From positions 1,387,775 to 1,451,774 of the forward strand of contig NW_003314274.1 of NCBI RefSeq assembly GCF_000143415.4: DNA of 64,000 nt, given 5' to 3'. This DNA is from Selaginella moellendorffii (lineage: Eukaryota; Streptophyta; Lycopodiopsida; Selaginellales; Selaginellaceae). Made by a program: the position numbers and the translations under genes. Of the stretch, positions 33,919 to 46,122 are shown in pieces (the stretch's first letter is position 1; every line of letters starts with the position of its first letter). The notes under the pieces are model-generated. The model searched no databases, was not told the origin of the DNA, and was given only the letters and a program-made list of their open reading frames with translations.

Positions 33919-34716
33919 TCAGAGCTGTTGCTTTGTTCTATGGAGTTCGTTTGGGTTGTCCACAGTTGCTTGTTGGGAAGAGCTTGGTGGCATTGGGAAG
34001 ATTACTGTCTGCATGGTCTTCTGGTTGGGTGTAGCGAGGATGGCGCGGTCGAGAAGCTTGAGAACGAGCTCGTGGAGATGATGAGCCATGTTCACACGTT
34101 TGCCGTCGAGTAGAGCTCTGTAGACTTCTGCTGTGCGCTTGCCAATGGTGCGATCTGTTGGGTGAAGTTCATAGTAGAGGAGGAGGGCTTTGAGGCCATC
34201 CATATGCTGCTCCTCGATGTCCTCCCATGTGAGCTCACCGGTAATTTCTCGATTGGCCTTGATGATTTGCTGTGGAACTTCTCCTGAAAATTTGAGCAGT
34301 CCTTTGTTGGAGATTTTGAAAATAGAGGTGATTCTTGCTGGGCTGAGGGTGATCTCGTTGGTGCCATCGGTTATGGTGCTGTTCTTGGGGTTGAAGGAAG
34401 CAGCCAGTTTCCTCACCAGTTTTTGGTCTGGGTGTGTTGAAAAGGCCCTGTGGAGGAGCTTGAATCCATGGTCCTTGAGCCAGGTGGTTGTGTCTTTGCT
34501 GGGAAGCCTAGGAATATGGTGTATGACGTATCTAAGGTGCCGAGGTGGATGAGCTGGCATCTTTCTTTTCATTTTCTGTGATCGAAGTGCTCGCCCCATT
34601 AGGGTTCTTGAAACCTGTAACTGTTGGTTGGCTGATCGTGCGGCACTCAATTGCTGGTGATGAACGGTAGAGATTTGTTGATGGAATTGATGTGGTTTGA
34701 TTTGGCTTGATTGCAA
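33919..34716 (-). CDS. Additional open frame downstream of gypsy integrase
   Basis: A 265-codon open frame on the element's coding strand, starting 27 bp after the integrase stop. The middle of the protein (KLVRKLAASFNP, ITLSPARITSIFKI, then TWEDIEEQHMDGLKALLLYYEL) resembles the domain found in additional open frames of Athila/Tat-type plant gypsy elements. There is no signal peptide or membrane segment, so an envelope is unlikely. It is the longest uninterrupted frame left in the 3' part of the element. Function unknown. Confidence 0.6.
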   Translation of the reverse strand: MQSSQIKPHQFHQQISTVHHQQLSAARSANQQLQVSRTLMGRALRSQKMKRKMPAHPPRHLRYVIHHIPRLPSKDTTTWLKDHGFKLLHRAFSTHPDQKLVRKLAASFNPKNSTITDGTNEITLSPARITSIFKISNKGLLKFSGEVPQQIIKANREITGELTWEDIEEQHMDGLKALLLYYELHPTDRTIGKRTAEVYRALLDGKRVNMAHHLHELVLKLLDRAILATPNQKTMQTVIFPMPPSSSQQATVDNPNELHRTKQQL

Positions 34717-34742
34717 ATCAATAGTGGATATTGGTGATGAAG

Positions 34743-36190
34743 TTAACTCAAGTTCAACTGTTGATATTTGCTCAGGTGGCGTTGATCCAACGATAGTTTG
34801 GGACTTAGAGATTTTTGCTGCTGTTTGTTGCTGAAGAGTTCGTGTTGAGTCGAGTTGAGTTGTGTCGAACTGATTTGAGTTAAAGTTTGTCTGCTGGGGT
34901 TATTGTCAATTGTTGGTTTTGGGGTGTTTGTCGGTTTGGGTCGGAAATTTGCTGACGTGCTGATGCTGAACATGTTGACATGATATGGTCGAAGCTTGTT
35001 GAGGTTGACAATCTCAGTGAAGTCTTCAGCGAGTGTGCTGACTTTGGCGGTGCCGTTGGGGTATAGTTCAATGATTTTGAAAGGTCCTTGCCAGTTGGTG
35101 TGGAGTTTTTGGCCAAGTTTGCCAATGGGTCCTTGGTACCAGAGAACATGATCGTCGACGCTGTATTTGGGAATGTTATGCCGGGATGCTTGTCGGTCGT
35201 GCCAAGCTTTTCTCTGTTTTTGGATGGCGTGAAGTGTCCAGAGGGCGTTGAGTTGGAGTTCGTCGAGATGTTTGAGTTGTTGAAGCCTTTCTCGAACTAC
35301 ATGTCGGGTGTCAAGATTATACTTGACGGTGACTCGCATGCTTGGGACGATGAATTCGATTGGCGTGATGGCTTCTGTTCCGAAGGCGAGTTTGAATGGC
35401 GTCATGTCAGTGGTGACTTTTTATGCAGTTCGATAGGCCGAAAGTACGTCAAGAAGTTTGTCGTCCTAGTCTTTGCCGGAATCGTTGATGACTTTTTTGA
35501 GGATGGTCTTCAGTGTTTTGTTTGTTGCTTCTGCTTGACCGTTGCCTTGAGGATAGTATGGTGTTGACATTTTGTGTTGGATTTTGAACTCAGTGGTGAG
35601 ATATTCGATTGTTTCGTTGATGAAGTGGGTGCCTCTGTCAGTGACGAGTTCGAGTGGTGTGCCGAAACGAGTGATGATATTTTCATAGATGAAGGTTGCT
35701 GTTGCTTTCGCTGTGTCATGTCGGAGAGGTATTGCTTTGGCCCACTTGGTAGTGTAATCAGTGGCGACGATGATGTACTGATTTCGTCGGCGGGTGCTGA
35801 CTTGGGGTCCGACGAAGTCGAGTCCCCATTTCTGAAATGGTGCCATTGGGAATGTTGGGTTGAGTTGTTGAGTTTGAGTTTTCGGAGGTAATCGGTGTCG
35901 TTGACATGTGTCGCAGCATTTGCAGAATTCTTCAGTGTCATGCCAGAGTGTCGGCCACCAGAGGCCGGCTTGAAGAATCTTCCGAGTTGTGGTGTCAGCG
36001 GCAAAGTGTTTGCCGGAAGGTCCATCGTGAGCTTCCTTGATGATTTGAGTTGTGTGTGGCTGCTTGATGCATCGGTGAAGAATGTTGTCAATTCCGAGTT
36101 TGTAGAGAGTGCCTCCAATGATTGAGTATTGTCGGGTTTTAGCAACAAAAGTCTTCTTTGGTCGGAGGTAGTGTACTGATCTGGAACTTT
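34743..36190 (-). pseudogene. Integrase of gypsy element
   Basis: After a frameshift near 36190 the frame gives the zinc-binding region (H-D-G-P-S-G-K-H and CKCCDTC). The catalytic core follows with DFVGP, VTDRGTHF and the E of NGQAEATNKT. The C-terminal KLRPYHVN segment completes it. Two further stops lie between the core and the C-terminal part (near 35466 and 35410). Confidence 0.85.
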
Positions 36191-36299
36191 TGCTGAGTTC
36201 AGGTAACTGAAGACGTCGTCGAGCCAGGTTGCTGGTATTGAAACTCGGAATAGGTTTGAGTCCGGTAAGTCATCGGTAAGTCTTTCGGGTTTGTCACCG

Positions 36300-37636
36300 G
36301 TGGTGATCCGGCTGAGATAGTCTGCTTGCTCGTGATTTTTGCCGGGTTTGTGGACGATCTCAAAGTTGTATTCTTGTAGTAAAAGGAACCATCTTGATAT
36401 TCGACCAGATAGTATCGGCTTGTTGATGAGGTAAAGGAGTGCCTTGTGGTCGACGAAAAGGATGACTTTGGTTGACAGTATGTAGTGTCGGAACTTTTGA
36501 AGTGAGTAGATCATGCCGAGAGCTTCTTTCTCGGTGGTGATGTAATTTCGTTCAGCTGGGTTGAGTAGTCGGCTGGCGTAGTAGATCGGTTGATCTCGGT
36601 TGTCGTGTTGAGTTTGGCTGAGAATTGCACCAGTGGCAACGTCGGAAGTGTCAACATGAATGTGGAACTCTTGTGTCCAGTCAGGCTTGGCAAGGATCGG
36701 TGCTGTTGTTAGTTTGAGTTGGAGATTGTCGAATGCTTGTTGTTGTTTGGACGTCCATGTCCATTGGGCATCTTGTTTCAGTCCATCAGTGAGTGGTTTG
36801 GCGATGTGAGCGTACTTGTGGATGAATCATCGGTGATATCCGACTTTGCCAAGGAAGCGCCGAAGTTCTTTCTGATTCCTCAGCGGTTCGAGTTTGGAGA
36901 TGACGTCGACTTTGTCCTTGTTGATGAGAATGCCTTTGCAGACAACGTGGGCGAGAAGTACTCCAGATTTGACGAAGAAAGCACATTTGTCAGGGTTGAG
37001 TGCTATGTTATTCTCCTCGCACTTGTTGAGGCATTTCTCCAGGCATTCAAGATGTCGATCTTCCGAGCTGAAAACGCTGAAGTTGTCCATGAAGACTCTC
37101 ATGAAGTCGGTGAGGTAGTCTCGGAAAGTGTTGGCAACGAGCCTTTGGAAGGTGAATGGGGCATTGCAGAGTCCAAAAGGCATTCGTCGGTAAGCATAGG
37201 CTCCCCATGGACTAATGAATGCTGTCTTGTGCTGATTTTCTTCAGTGATGTGAATTTGGTTGTAGCCGGAGAAACCATCGAGGAAGGAGTACATCTCGTG
37301 TCCGGCAACTGCGTCAAGAACTTCGTTGGTAAATGGTATCAGGAAGACATCTTTTTTGGTGGCATCGTTGAGCTGTTTATAGTTGATGCAGATTTGAAGT
37401 TTGCCATTTTTCTTCGGCACAACCACCAGTGGTGAAAGCCATATCAGATTCTGAATTGGGTAGATGTACTCAACTTGGAGAAGCTTGTCAAGTTCTTTCT
37501 TTACTTGTTCCATCAGATTCGGATTCATCCGGTAGGCTGCTTGTCTTCTTGGTTTTGAGTCTGGAAGAAGGGTGATGGTGTGAAGGCTGAGTTTTGGTGA
37601 AACTCCCTTAAGGTCTCGATAACTCCAAGTGAACAA
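36300..37636 (-). pseudogene. pol: Reverse transcriptase and RNase H of gypsy element
   Basis: The reverse transcriptase covers 37636-36827 with LVVVPKKNGK, the MPFGLCNAPFTFQ block, and FMDN at the catalytic site, where active enzymes have F/Y-x-D-D; loss of the second aspartate should abolish activity. A TGA at 36828 separates it from an otherwise open RNase H segment (HVDTSDVATGA, EKEALGMIYSLQKFRHYI, VDHKALLYLI). The domain order and motifs are those of Ty3/gypsy pol. Confidence 0.88.
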
Positions 37637-37876
37637 GTGTTTCTTCTTTCAGAGAAGATTGATGCATTTGTCTCAAAAACTTGCCGAGATGTCGGTGGCA
37701 AGTACAATGTAGTGTTCATTGCCGTCGTCGGCAAGGCTGAATTTTTCGAGTTTTTGGTCGGCTGGAATGGACGGAATGTAGGCAACTTTGTTGTGGTTGT
37801 TGACTGTGAATGCCGGTGGCACTTCGAGTTTTGTATCTTGAGTGACTGGATTTTTCAGTGTTGATGTAATCGGGGG

Positions 37877-38509
37877 TCATTCTCGTTGGAAGTCGGCGAC
37901 GATTCGAAACAGGTCGATCTCGGCCAAAGGTTTGAGATCAGGGTAGGCTTTGAGAATTTGTTGTTCTTCATAGTCGTCGAGGCCATCTTCGAGATTATAT
38001 TCTTCCAAGTCAATAGGTCGGTTGTGGCTGGACAGCGATTTGGTCGCTTTTGTCGACACGCTTGTCAGTCCGTCCGGTCCTCGAAGGATAAGATTGTCAT
38101 TGGGCCAATCTTGATAAACTTGGGCAGTTCGGAGCCAAGGTTGACCGAGGAGAATCGAGTATCCGTCGGTCTGCTCCAGTAGTTTGAGGACATAGTTGAC
38201 TGGTATTTTGACACCTTGAATGGTGGTGTTGACTTTTCGGATGATGCCTTTGGGTTGAACAGATCGATGGTCGGCCATTTGGACATTGAAAGGTGTTGGG
38301 TGGACTGGGCTGATGTTGAGTTGTTGAACAAGACTGTCTTCAATAATATTAATGCTGGAGCCGCCATCAATTATGGCTCCTCGACCAAGGTGTTTGTTGA
38401 GCCGTAGTTCGATTGTCGGAACATTATTGTCACAATCGCCCGGTTGAATCTCAATTCGAAATGTGTCAACAGCTGTTTGTGTCAAGTTGAGTATGGACAA
38501 GTCTGTCAA
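37877..38509 (-). pseudogene. Retropepsin region of gypsy element
   Basis: A 210-codon open segment with an AIIDGGSSINII active-site loop, where Asp-Gly-Gly replaces the common Asp-Thr/Ser-Gly, and an ILLGQPWL strand downstream. It ends in a TGA directly before a stretch that continues in frame toward the reverse transcriptase. Confidence 0.75.
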
Positions 38510-39423
38510 AGTGTTGGTTGGTGCAGATGTCAGATCAGTGAGCTGTTTGGTGAGGTAGGGTGTAATCTTCAGCAGTTGGCCGACGGTGATCTGAATATTT
38601 TGGTTGAGGATAGTCTCTGCTACTTCTTGGATTTCGTCGAAGTTTGCCGAATTGTGTTCTGGTGTCTATGTCGATGTTGGACAATTTGTCTGTCGGTTTT
38701 CTGGTATTGAGTCTTGGCATTGTTGTCGAGCTGGTGATGGTTGAGCTTCATTGTTGGAGTCTAAAATCACTAATTCAGGTGGTTGTAGAGCGAGTTGCCG
38801 TTGTATCTTGGTGGCTAACTTCTGCTTCTTTTTCCATTCCCGGAGTTTTGTTGGGCTCTCAGGGCCTTTCTCTTCACTATCTCTGGAATCTCTGTCCAAT
38901 TGTTGTTGTTTTTCTACTCGAATTTGTGCTCGAGTTTGTACTGCCATGACTTGAGGATCTGAGTCATCATTGTTGGCATAAGGTAGTTCGTCGGTCTCGA
39001 CCATCCTTGTTGTTGGTGGTTCTAATCTTGTTGTCGAGGAGGCGGCAGACCAAGTCTCGGTGGACCGCCTTGGTTTTGAAGTTGAGGTTGCCATGGTCAA
39101 TTGTTGTAGTTGCCTTGGTAGCCCTGGTCTTGATAACTTTGGCCTTGGTATCTTCAGTTCTGGTATCTTGGGTATTGTTGGTATCCTTGGTTGTAGTTGT
39201 CGCAGTTTGCTGGGTAGTTCCAGTTCGGCGGGTATTGTCAATCGTTGTAGTTGTTGTAGCGAGGTTGATCATTCCATTGTCGACTCTGGTGTTGGAAGTT
39301 GTTTCTCGGCGGTCTCCAGTTTGTCAGAGGTGGTGCCTGGTAATTGTCGAAGTATTGATTTGGATATGGTTGTCGAAACTACTGTCGGGGATAGTTCGAG
39401 ACTTGTCAAATTTCTGGAGAATT

Positions 39424-42379
39424 TCAAAATCTGCAAGTCTTGGCATCATGACCTTCTTTGGCACAGATCTGGCATTTGGAAATTTGGAGTTTGCAGTCAC
39501 TTGCTGGATGTCCTTTGTTCTTGCATTTAGTACACCAAATTCCAGATCGAAATTCTTTGATGTCGACCTTGGCTTTTCCCTTGAGCTTGTCGATTGTTTT
39601 CCTGAGTTTCCGAAGTTTTGACTTGGTGCTCTCTCCGAGTTCATCATCGGAGTCGTCGTCGGAATTGCTATCAAAATCTGAGTTATCCGTGTCATCTACT
39701 TGTGCTGTCATTCATCGAGCTTGAACATCTTGAAGGGCTCTTGCGAGTTCGAGGTAAGTGGCAATGTTGATGTGTGTTGCCGCTTCTCGGAGGGATCGTC
39801 AGAGGCCTTGCATGTACCATTGGTAAAGTAATGTTTCAGTGGCATTGTTGCCGCATTTGCTGGCATGTTGAGTGAAGGTTTGAGTGTAGTCGTCGATGGA
39901 TTGACCAGACTTCTGCTTGAGTTTTTGGATCTTGTGAAGTCGTTGGCTTTGAGTGAGGGAAGACTTGAATCGGTCTATGAGTTTGAGTGTGAGGTCATTG
40001 AAACTTGTATTTTGAGGAAGCGTTTGAGCCCATTCGTTGGCTCTCTTTCGAAGGGTACATTGGAAGTACTATGGGAGTTCAGCCCTCTGGCTGTTGATTC
40101 GAATTGCTTCTCGGAACTGTTCAACATGTTTCTCGGCATCTTCTAACTTCAGACCATGAAATAGTGGATAGGAGACGTGTCTTCCGACAGGTATATTGGC
40201 GACGGCGGTAGTGACTGCCATTTGCTGTTGGTAGTAATGTCAGTATTGTCGAGGTTGTGTTGTTGGGTTCTCACCATGGAGTCCGAAGGTGATTTGGAGC
40301 AAGGGGTTGTCGGGGTCGATGGCAAAGTCGGTGTAGGAGGAAGGTGGTGAATTGTTGTTGTTGTTTAGTGGACTCTCATCTGTTTTTTCTTCTATGTTGG
40401 GACTGTTTTTGGGTGTGTCGTCAACGTCATCGTCGGTGTCAAGTTGCTTGCCGGTGTTGATTTTCAGAAGATGGTGCTCGAACTTGTTGTTGACGTACTT
40501 GTCGGAGTTATGTTGTGTTGGTTGGGGTTGTATTTCTAAATTGTCAAAGAATTCTTCAAACGTATAGTTGTGTGGTGATTGTGGTTGCTGTAGAAGATTG
40601 TCGTCGATGATTGGTTCGTCAATCTCGTTGTTGTTGGATGATTGTAGCTGTTCGGCAGCTCGGTGTGAGTTGTTGACTTTTTCAGTGAGTGCTTGACTAT
40701 TGGACAATTCGGGTTGTTTGTCTTTACTGCTATTGACTGGGTATATTGGAGTGCGACTGTAATTGGTGAAGTTGAGTTGTTGTCTCGTTGGCACGTTGAA
40801 GTCGAAAGCATGTTCGAAAGGTCTTGCTGATAGCGGGCTTCGGTAGATGTTGGAAGCAAATGTGGGATATATTGGTGTTGTGAAGATCGGTTGGTATGGC
40901 GAAAATGGTGCTGGTCTGGTGAAGTCTGTGAAGCTGGGTGGGAAACTTGGTCGTTCGTCGTCACTGTAGATGGGGTTGGTGAATGTACCTTTGAAGTGGT
41001 TGAAAAATGCTTGAAAAATGTTTTGTTTCTCAGGCGTAGTCTATGTCGACTGCTCAAATGTTTGGTCGGGCTCGGGCTTGGGCACTTCGGTGGGTACCGT
41101 CGAGGGTGTTGATTCAGGCTCGGGCACTTGGGTGGGTGCTGTCAAGGGTGTTGATTCAGGCTTGGGCACTTTGGTGGGTGCCGTCGAGGGTGCTGCCAGT
41201 GGTGTGTCCGGTGGTGTTGTGTAGTCGTCGTATTCTTTGCGATGTCCGATACTGGTTCGTCGGAGTTAGCTCGCGGTAATAATTCGTGTCGGATGTAATT
41301 CTCTCTCTTGGAGGGTCTAACAACTTGATTCAACTTCACTTGGTCTTTCTTTCTCTTTGTTTCTAAATTCTTCAAATCTCTATCTAAACGTCAGATAAGC
41401 TGTTGTCGGTCTTCTTCCGACTTGCTGGATGTTCTTTGTGGTTTTGGATACATGCATCCTTCTACTAGTTGTCGGTGTCAGATTTGTGTTTGCAGTCAAT
41501 CATGCAGTTCGGGTAGAACTTTGGGAAGACTGTCGGCGGGCCAATTGTTGATAAAGTTGTTGTGAGCTTGTTCTTTCTTTTCAGTGCAAATATCAACAGT
41601 GGTGTGTGTTGGGTTGGGTTGTGTTCAGCCAAGTTGTGTTGGGTCGAGTGTGCTGGTGTAGTATGCAAACTGGTCTTCCACTTGCTGGTGCCGAGATGGA
41701 GTTCGATGAAGAGTTTCGGATATTCGGGTTTGTCTGGAATGATTTCTTCGATAATGTTGTCGAGTTGTTCAAGTCAGGATTGGGCGATGGCGTGATTGGC
41801 AAGAGTTGTTGCAGCGAACGTGTTGATTTTGAACCAAGTTCGGACTGTTGTTTCGGTGCTGAGCTGCTGACTTTGTTGGAGGGGTTGTTGAAAAATCGGT
41901 GGTGCGTTGTGAAGTTGTCCCTCGACAAGTTGTCCGATACCGGGTAACAAAGTGATGGGTTCGTCGTTGGTGTAGGTTCTGAGGATGTGCTTCAATATTG
42001 GGACTGGGTGCAGGAACTGGAATCGTGTCAGAGCACTAGGATTGCCGGGTCGACAACTGCATGGAAGATGGGTTCGTTTCGGCAGTGGTGTCGGTTTGTG
42101 TCGAGCGCGCTGGTTGAGGTCTCGAGCTTGGAGTGGGTGGTCTTGTGCTCGAAGATGGAGTTTGCCAATGAAGCTGTTGAGGGCGTCTGCTGATGAAGGT
42201 GCTGGTAGATTGGAGTTTCTTGTCAAAGAGGGTTGTTGGTGTTCTTTGTCGGTGATTGGACTTAGAGATCTTGAGAGAGATCTTTCAGATTCTTCAAAGA
42301 TCTCCTCTAGAAAGTGTCTGTCTTTACTGCATTGGGCAGCAACCGCTTGGACGCCGTTGATCCATGTTGGCAGTGGCAT
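39424..42379 (-). pseudogene. gag: gag region of gypsy element, ending in two zinc knuckles
   Basis: Several frame fragments cover the capsid part (for example 42379-41774). At 39711-39424 an acidic and serine-rich linker leads to two CCHC knuckles, CTKCKNKGHPASDC and CQICAKEGHDAKTC, both with exact C-x2-C-x4-H-x4-C spacing. Stops flank this segment, most of them TGA where an arginine codon would fit. A glutamine- and asparagine-rich linker follows before the protease. Confidence 0.75.
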
Positions 42380-42545
42380 TTGCTTGTTGAATTTGGGCGA
42401 ATGTACGAATTAGAGCGTAATTTGGGCGAATTTGGGTGAGATGGGTAGATTTCTGGATCGTTCTTGCTATCTGCGCACAGAGAATGGAGAAAAAATAGAA
42501 GAATTTGTAAACCTGAAGGGGAATTCAGAAGCCATGGTCGCCAAA

Positions 42546-42840
42546 TGAAGAGGTGTGAAAACTTCTCTTCGCTGGAAATCTACTGTTAGTAAGAAAATAA
42601 AAGAGAAAAGGGCCCGATCTCCAAGGGCTAAGAAGAAGCATGAGTAAGAGAATGTTGTGTATTGATAAAAAAAATGATGGAATGGAGATAGGGATTCACA
42701 ATTAGGATTCCCCCCTTTGAAAGGCTAGCAGTTCTAACTGCTAGCATATACTATATGTTGTGCATAATTTAATCTATGGCTCTGATGCAGCCCTAGGTTC
42801 AAGGCTGGAGTCCCTTGAGCCTAGGTTTTTGGTTGATACA
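42546..42840 (-). repeat. 5' LTR of the gypsy element
   Basis: Read on the minus strand it starts TGTATCAACC and ends CACACCTCTTCA. The sequence following it inward, TTTGGCGACCATGG, is a candidate primer-binding site of the tRNA-Arg type. Confidence 0.92.
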
Positions 42841-42845
42841 GATGG

Positions 42846-44175
42846 AATCAATTTTTTTCTACAACTTCCACTTTCAAGATTCACATATCCAAGATTTTAT
42901 CATAAATAAGATAATGTGATATTAATGTAATATATGAAATATTGCATATATACCTCCTTAGACTAGTAGTAGATTATACACTTTGTAGTAAATCCCACAA
43001 ATTAACTTTGTCTAATTGAGTCTTTTGGTAGTCCAAATTAAGTAGGGGGCTCTTTAAGCATAGTTTTCTAAACATATTTCAGAGTTGCAAATGAGTTTTT
43101 TGTAATCTCTTCTTACATAACATCTTTGAAATAGTTGATAAAACTACTTTGTATCCCTTTTGGCATTAGATACATGTATGTACTAACATGCACTATGGTT
43201 CTTCTAGCCACTCTATCCCAAGGAAGAAAGTAGTATATTTTAACTTCACAACTGACACGGCATAAAGTAGCATTTCCATGGAATCAACACTTGAATTTAA
43301 CAATAATTGTATCATAAGTAGGAAAATTGATTACAAACTTTTTGAAAAACATGAATTTTTGTAAAGATTTCAATTGTATATTTTATCCATACAATCCAAA
43401 TGCCTACCACAGTGAACCATAGACATTATACCTTTAAAATGTTAGAAGTGTGTGGTCTTAATCTTGGATTATTTATGGATATCTTACTTACTATCCATTT
43501 GTTTGGAACCAAAGTTACTAATAAAAGATGGTAATTTGAAGAAGATGTTGCCATTATAGGAGGATAGAACTTTCCTTTTGGGTTTATATAAAAAAAACTG
43601 CACATTGACTAAGAGGTGGGAAAATTAGAAAATGTTATTAATAGTTTTGAATATTACTGAAGATGGAGTTAGTGAATTTAGGGTTGATGAATTGGAAGAG
43701 GAAGAGAGGATGACAAATAATTCTTGCTTCACATTCATTTTAGCCAAATTGCATTTTTGACACTTTTATTGAAGATTAAAAAAACTGAAATTTACTTGGA
43801 CTTGGAATTCTACAAATTCTATTATTACCTGCCCTCACCCACACAAAAAAACACTCCAAGAATGCAATCATACTAGTATTGTTGTGAATCACAACCTCCA
43901 AAGAAATAGACCAATATAAAACCTTTTAAAAATAAGTTTTAAAAGAATAAAAGTAATGGGTGATTTTAAAAATGTAGAAGAAACCTCTCTATTATTTTCT
44001 TTAGGTTTTGAGTTCTTTATCTCTCTCTTTGTGCTCCTTGTAAAAATTCATAATGAAACATAAATTGAAATTTAAGGTAAAAATAAGAAGAATGTTAACA
44101 ACATAAAAAATGAATTTAAATACTACAACATATATAATATATATGTATATGTGACAATTATAATATTATTGTCAT
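42846..44175. other. AT-rich sequence, nothing recognised
   Basis: No gene or repeat end is visible between the gypsy element and the Cassandra-like element. Confidence 0.5.
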
Positions 44176-44180
44176 GTATT

Positions 44181-44670
44181 TGTAAGCAACCAAAGGGAAC
44201 AACTCAAGAAACGATCTATAAAGGTTCAAATATAGAGGAAAAGGGCCCATGAACATGAGTGCACCCCTTTTTCAATCAATTATGGGTTTTGGGATATTTA
44301 AGGTTAACTGTCCTTGAGTTTGAATAATACAAAGTTAGGTGACTTTCTAAGAAGTTCAAATTCAGGGGTATACATTTGATATCAAAGGGGTTTTGGGTCT
44401 AACTCTGTTAGTTGATTAGGGGAATCGCATTATATATTGATTTATATCTGACAAGTTTAATTTGCTTTGGTGGATTATAAGTAACTAAAGGAAATAACTC
44501 AAGAGACGATTCATAAGGGTTCAAATATAAAGGGAAAGGGCTCATATACAAGAATGCACCCCTTTTTCCAATCAATTAAAGGTTTTGGGATATTTGGGGT
44601 TAAGCGTTATTGGGTTTAAATAATATTGGGCTGGATGACCTCTCAGAAAATTTAAATTTAGGAGTTTATA
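44181..44670 (+). mobile_element. Complete Cassandra-like TRIM with GTATT target duplication
   Basis: A 490-bp element: 5' LTR 44181-44374 (TGTAAGC...TATACA), primer-binding site TTTGATATCAAAGG, about 100 bp of internal sequence, then 3' LTR 44478-44670 (TATAAGT...TTTATA). The 5-bp duplication GTATT lies at 44176-44180 and 44671-44675. Each LTR carries a decayed 5S-derived block, for example at 44299-44358. There is no coding capacity, as expected for this non-autonomous class. Confidence 0.88.
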
Positions 44671-44675
44671 GTATT

Positions 44676-46122
44676 ATGATGTATGATGCATGCACATACG
44701 TAGATCCAAGGAAGGGTTTTTAACATGTGAAGTCTAATAGTCAGTGATGATGGCAATAATGATATTCTTGTATGATATATAAATGATCTATTCTTGTATG
44801 AAATCTAATAATCAGTGATGATGGCAATAATGATTTGTTCTTGTATGATATATAAATGATCTGACTATCAATATGTGTGAAGTGTCATTATGTTGTTAAA
44901 TCTTTAGTGTTAGTTATAATAATTCATTAATGACATAGATTCAATTATTAGTACAAGTTGAGTTTTATCCATAAGCGCACACACTACTTAATGACATTTA
45001 GAACACATGCCTTCAGTTTAAGTTCTTACATAACATAAAATAAGTTTATAGATGAGGAATCATCTATTCATAGATTAATATAGTACAACATATTTAATAT
45101 GGTAAAGCTTTTTTATACTCTTTAAAGTTACTGTAATGAATCTAAAATATATATGATATTGATGAGAATGTAACTTGTCTATATCATTGTGAAAAATAAT
45201 ATTATATCTTACATAACATAAATATTAATTAACTAGCACTATCTATGGGTGATTAGATTCAAAACATTGTATTCAAAACACTATGAAGATTATTAATTTT
45301 AAGTGTTTAGGATGACTGGCTAAAATATTAATATCATTGAAAGGGATGTACAACTTTAATGGCTGCTAGATATAGTACAATAATTGGTATCTTCTAAAAA
45401 AAATTTATATCTCCCAAAAAATGTTTATATGGCTTAAATGAAGTGTATTAATAATTAATTTCGTAATGATATTAATGTTCTAGTTAACCATGTCTATGCA
45501 GAAAGGACTATAGATGTTAATAAACTTGTATTGGCCTACTAAAAGATCAATAAGTAAATTTGCTCTTATTTTGTCATATTTGAAAGCTTAGACAGTTTGC
45601 TATCCAAAAATAAATTTTGTCCATGATATGGAGAAACTTCATTTTTTAGTACACTTGAGTGAGGATAATATTTGACAACATTATAACAATGATCTTTTAA
45701 CACTTGTTTGGTATTAAATGATAGTATTCCATGATTTAATAACCTTTAATATTTTTCCTTCATTTTAAAAGCTTGTTTTATTGTTTTGGTTTCTAACCTT
45801 TGATGAAGATTAAGAAAAATGTATATAAACTTATGCATCCAGAGATGAGTCGAAAAGAGCTCTCTATCGAGCTTGTACAAATAAAACATAAAATTCAATA
45901 TGCAAAGCTTTCAAATATTTACCTAAAGGAAATAATATTGTAATCTATCAAATCTAATTTTAGTAGCAATTAACATATTAGAATAATAGCCAATAAATAC
46001 ATTTTTTGTTTTCTTAAGCAAACTTATAAGGGGAGTGGGGTGGTAGTGGATATACATAAATTATGCTTTGATATTCTAAAGTATTTTACCATCTAATGGT
46101 TATTATTTATTCAAATTAGTCT
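44676..46122. other. AT-rich sequence, nothing recognised
   Basis: No supported gene. Short near-repeats of TGATGATGGCAATAATGAT occur at about 44740-44840. Confidence 0.5.

Larger units (their letters stand above)
32271..42840 (-). mobile_element. Full-length Ty3/gypsy retrotransposon with intact ends, coding region decayed
   Basis: Two 295-bp LTRs bound the element, and a perfect 5-bp duplication GATGG lies at 32266-32270 and 42841-42845. Reading on the minus strand, the order is 5' LTR, gag with two zinc knuckles, protease, reverse transcriptase, RNase H, integrase, an extra open frame and 3' LTR, which is the Ty3/gypsy order. The polypurine tract AAGGGAGCAGAG precedes the 3' LTR. The LTRs differ at about 21 of 295 sites by eye, nearly all transitions. 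The frame is broken by many stops, mostly TGA, and by a frameshift near 36190. Confidence 0.95.

Noticed and set aside
33919-34716. Envelope gene of an endogenous retrovirus
   Set aside because: No signal peptide, membrane segment or cleavage site is seen.
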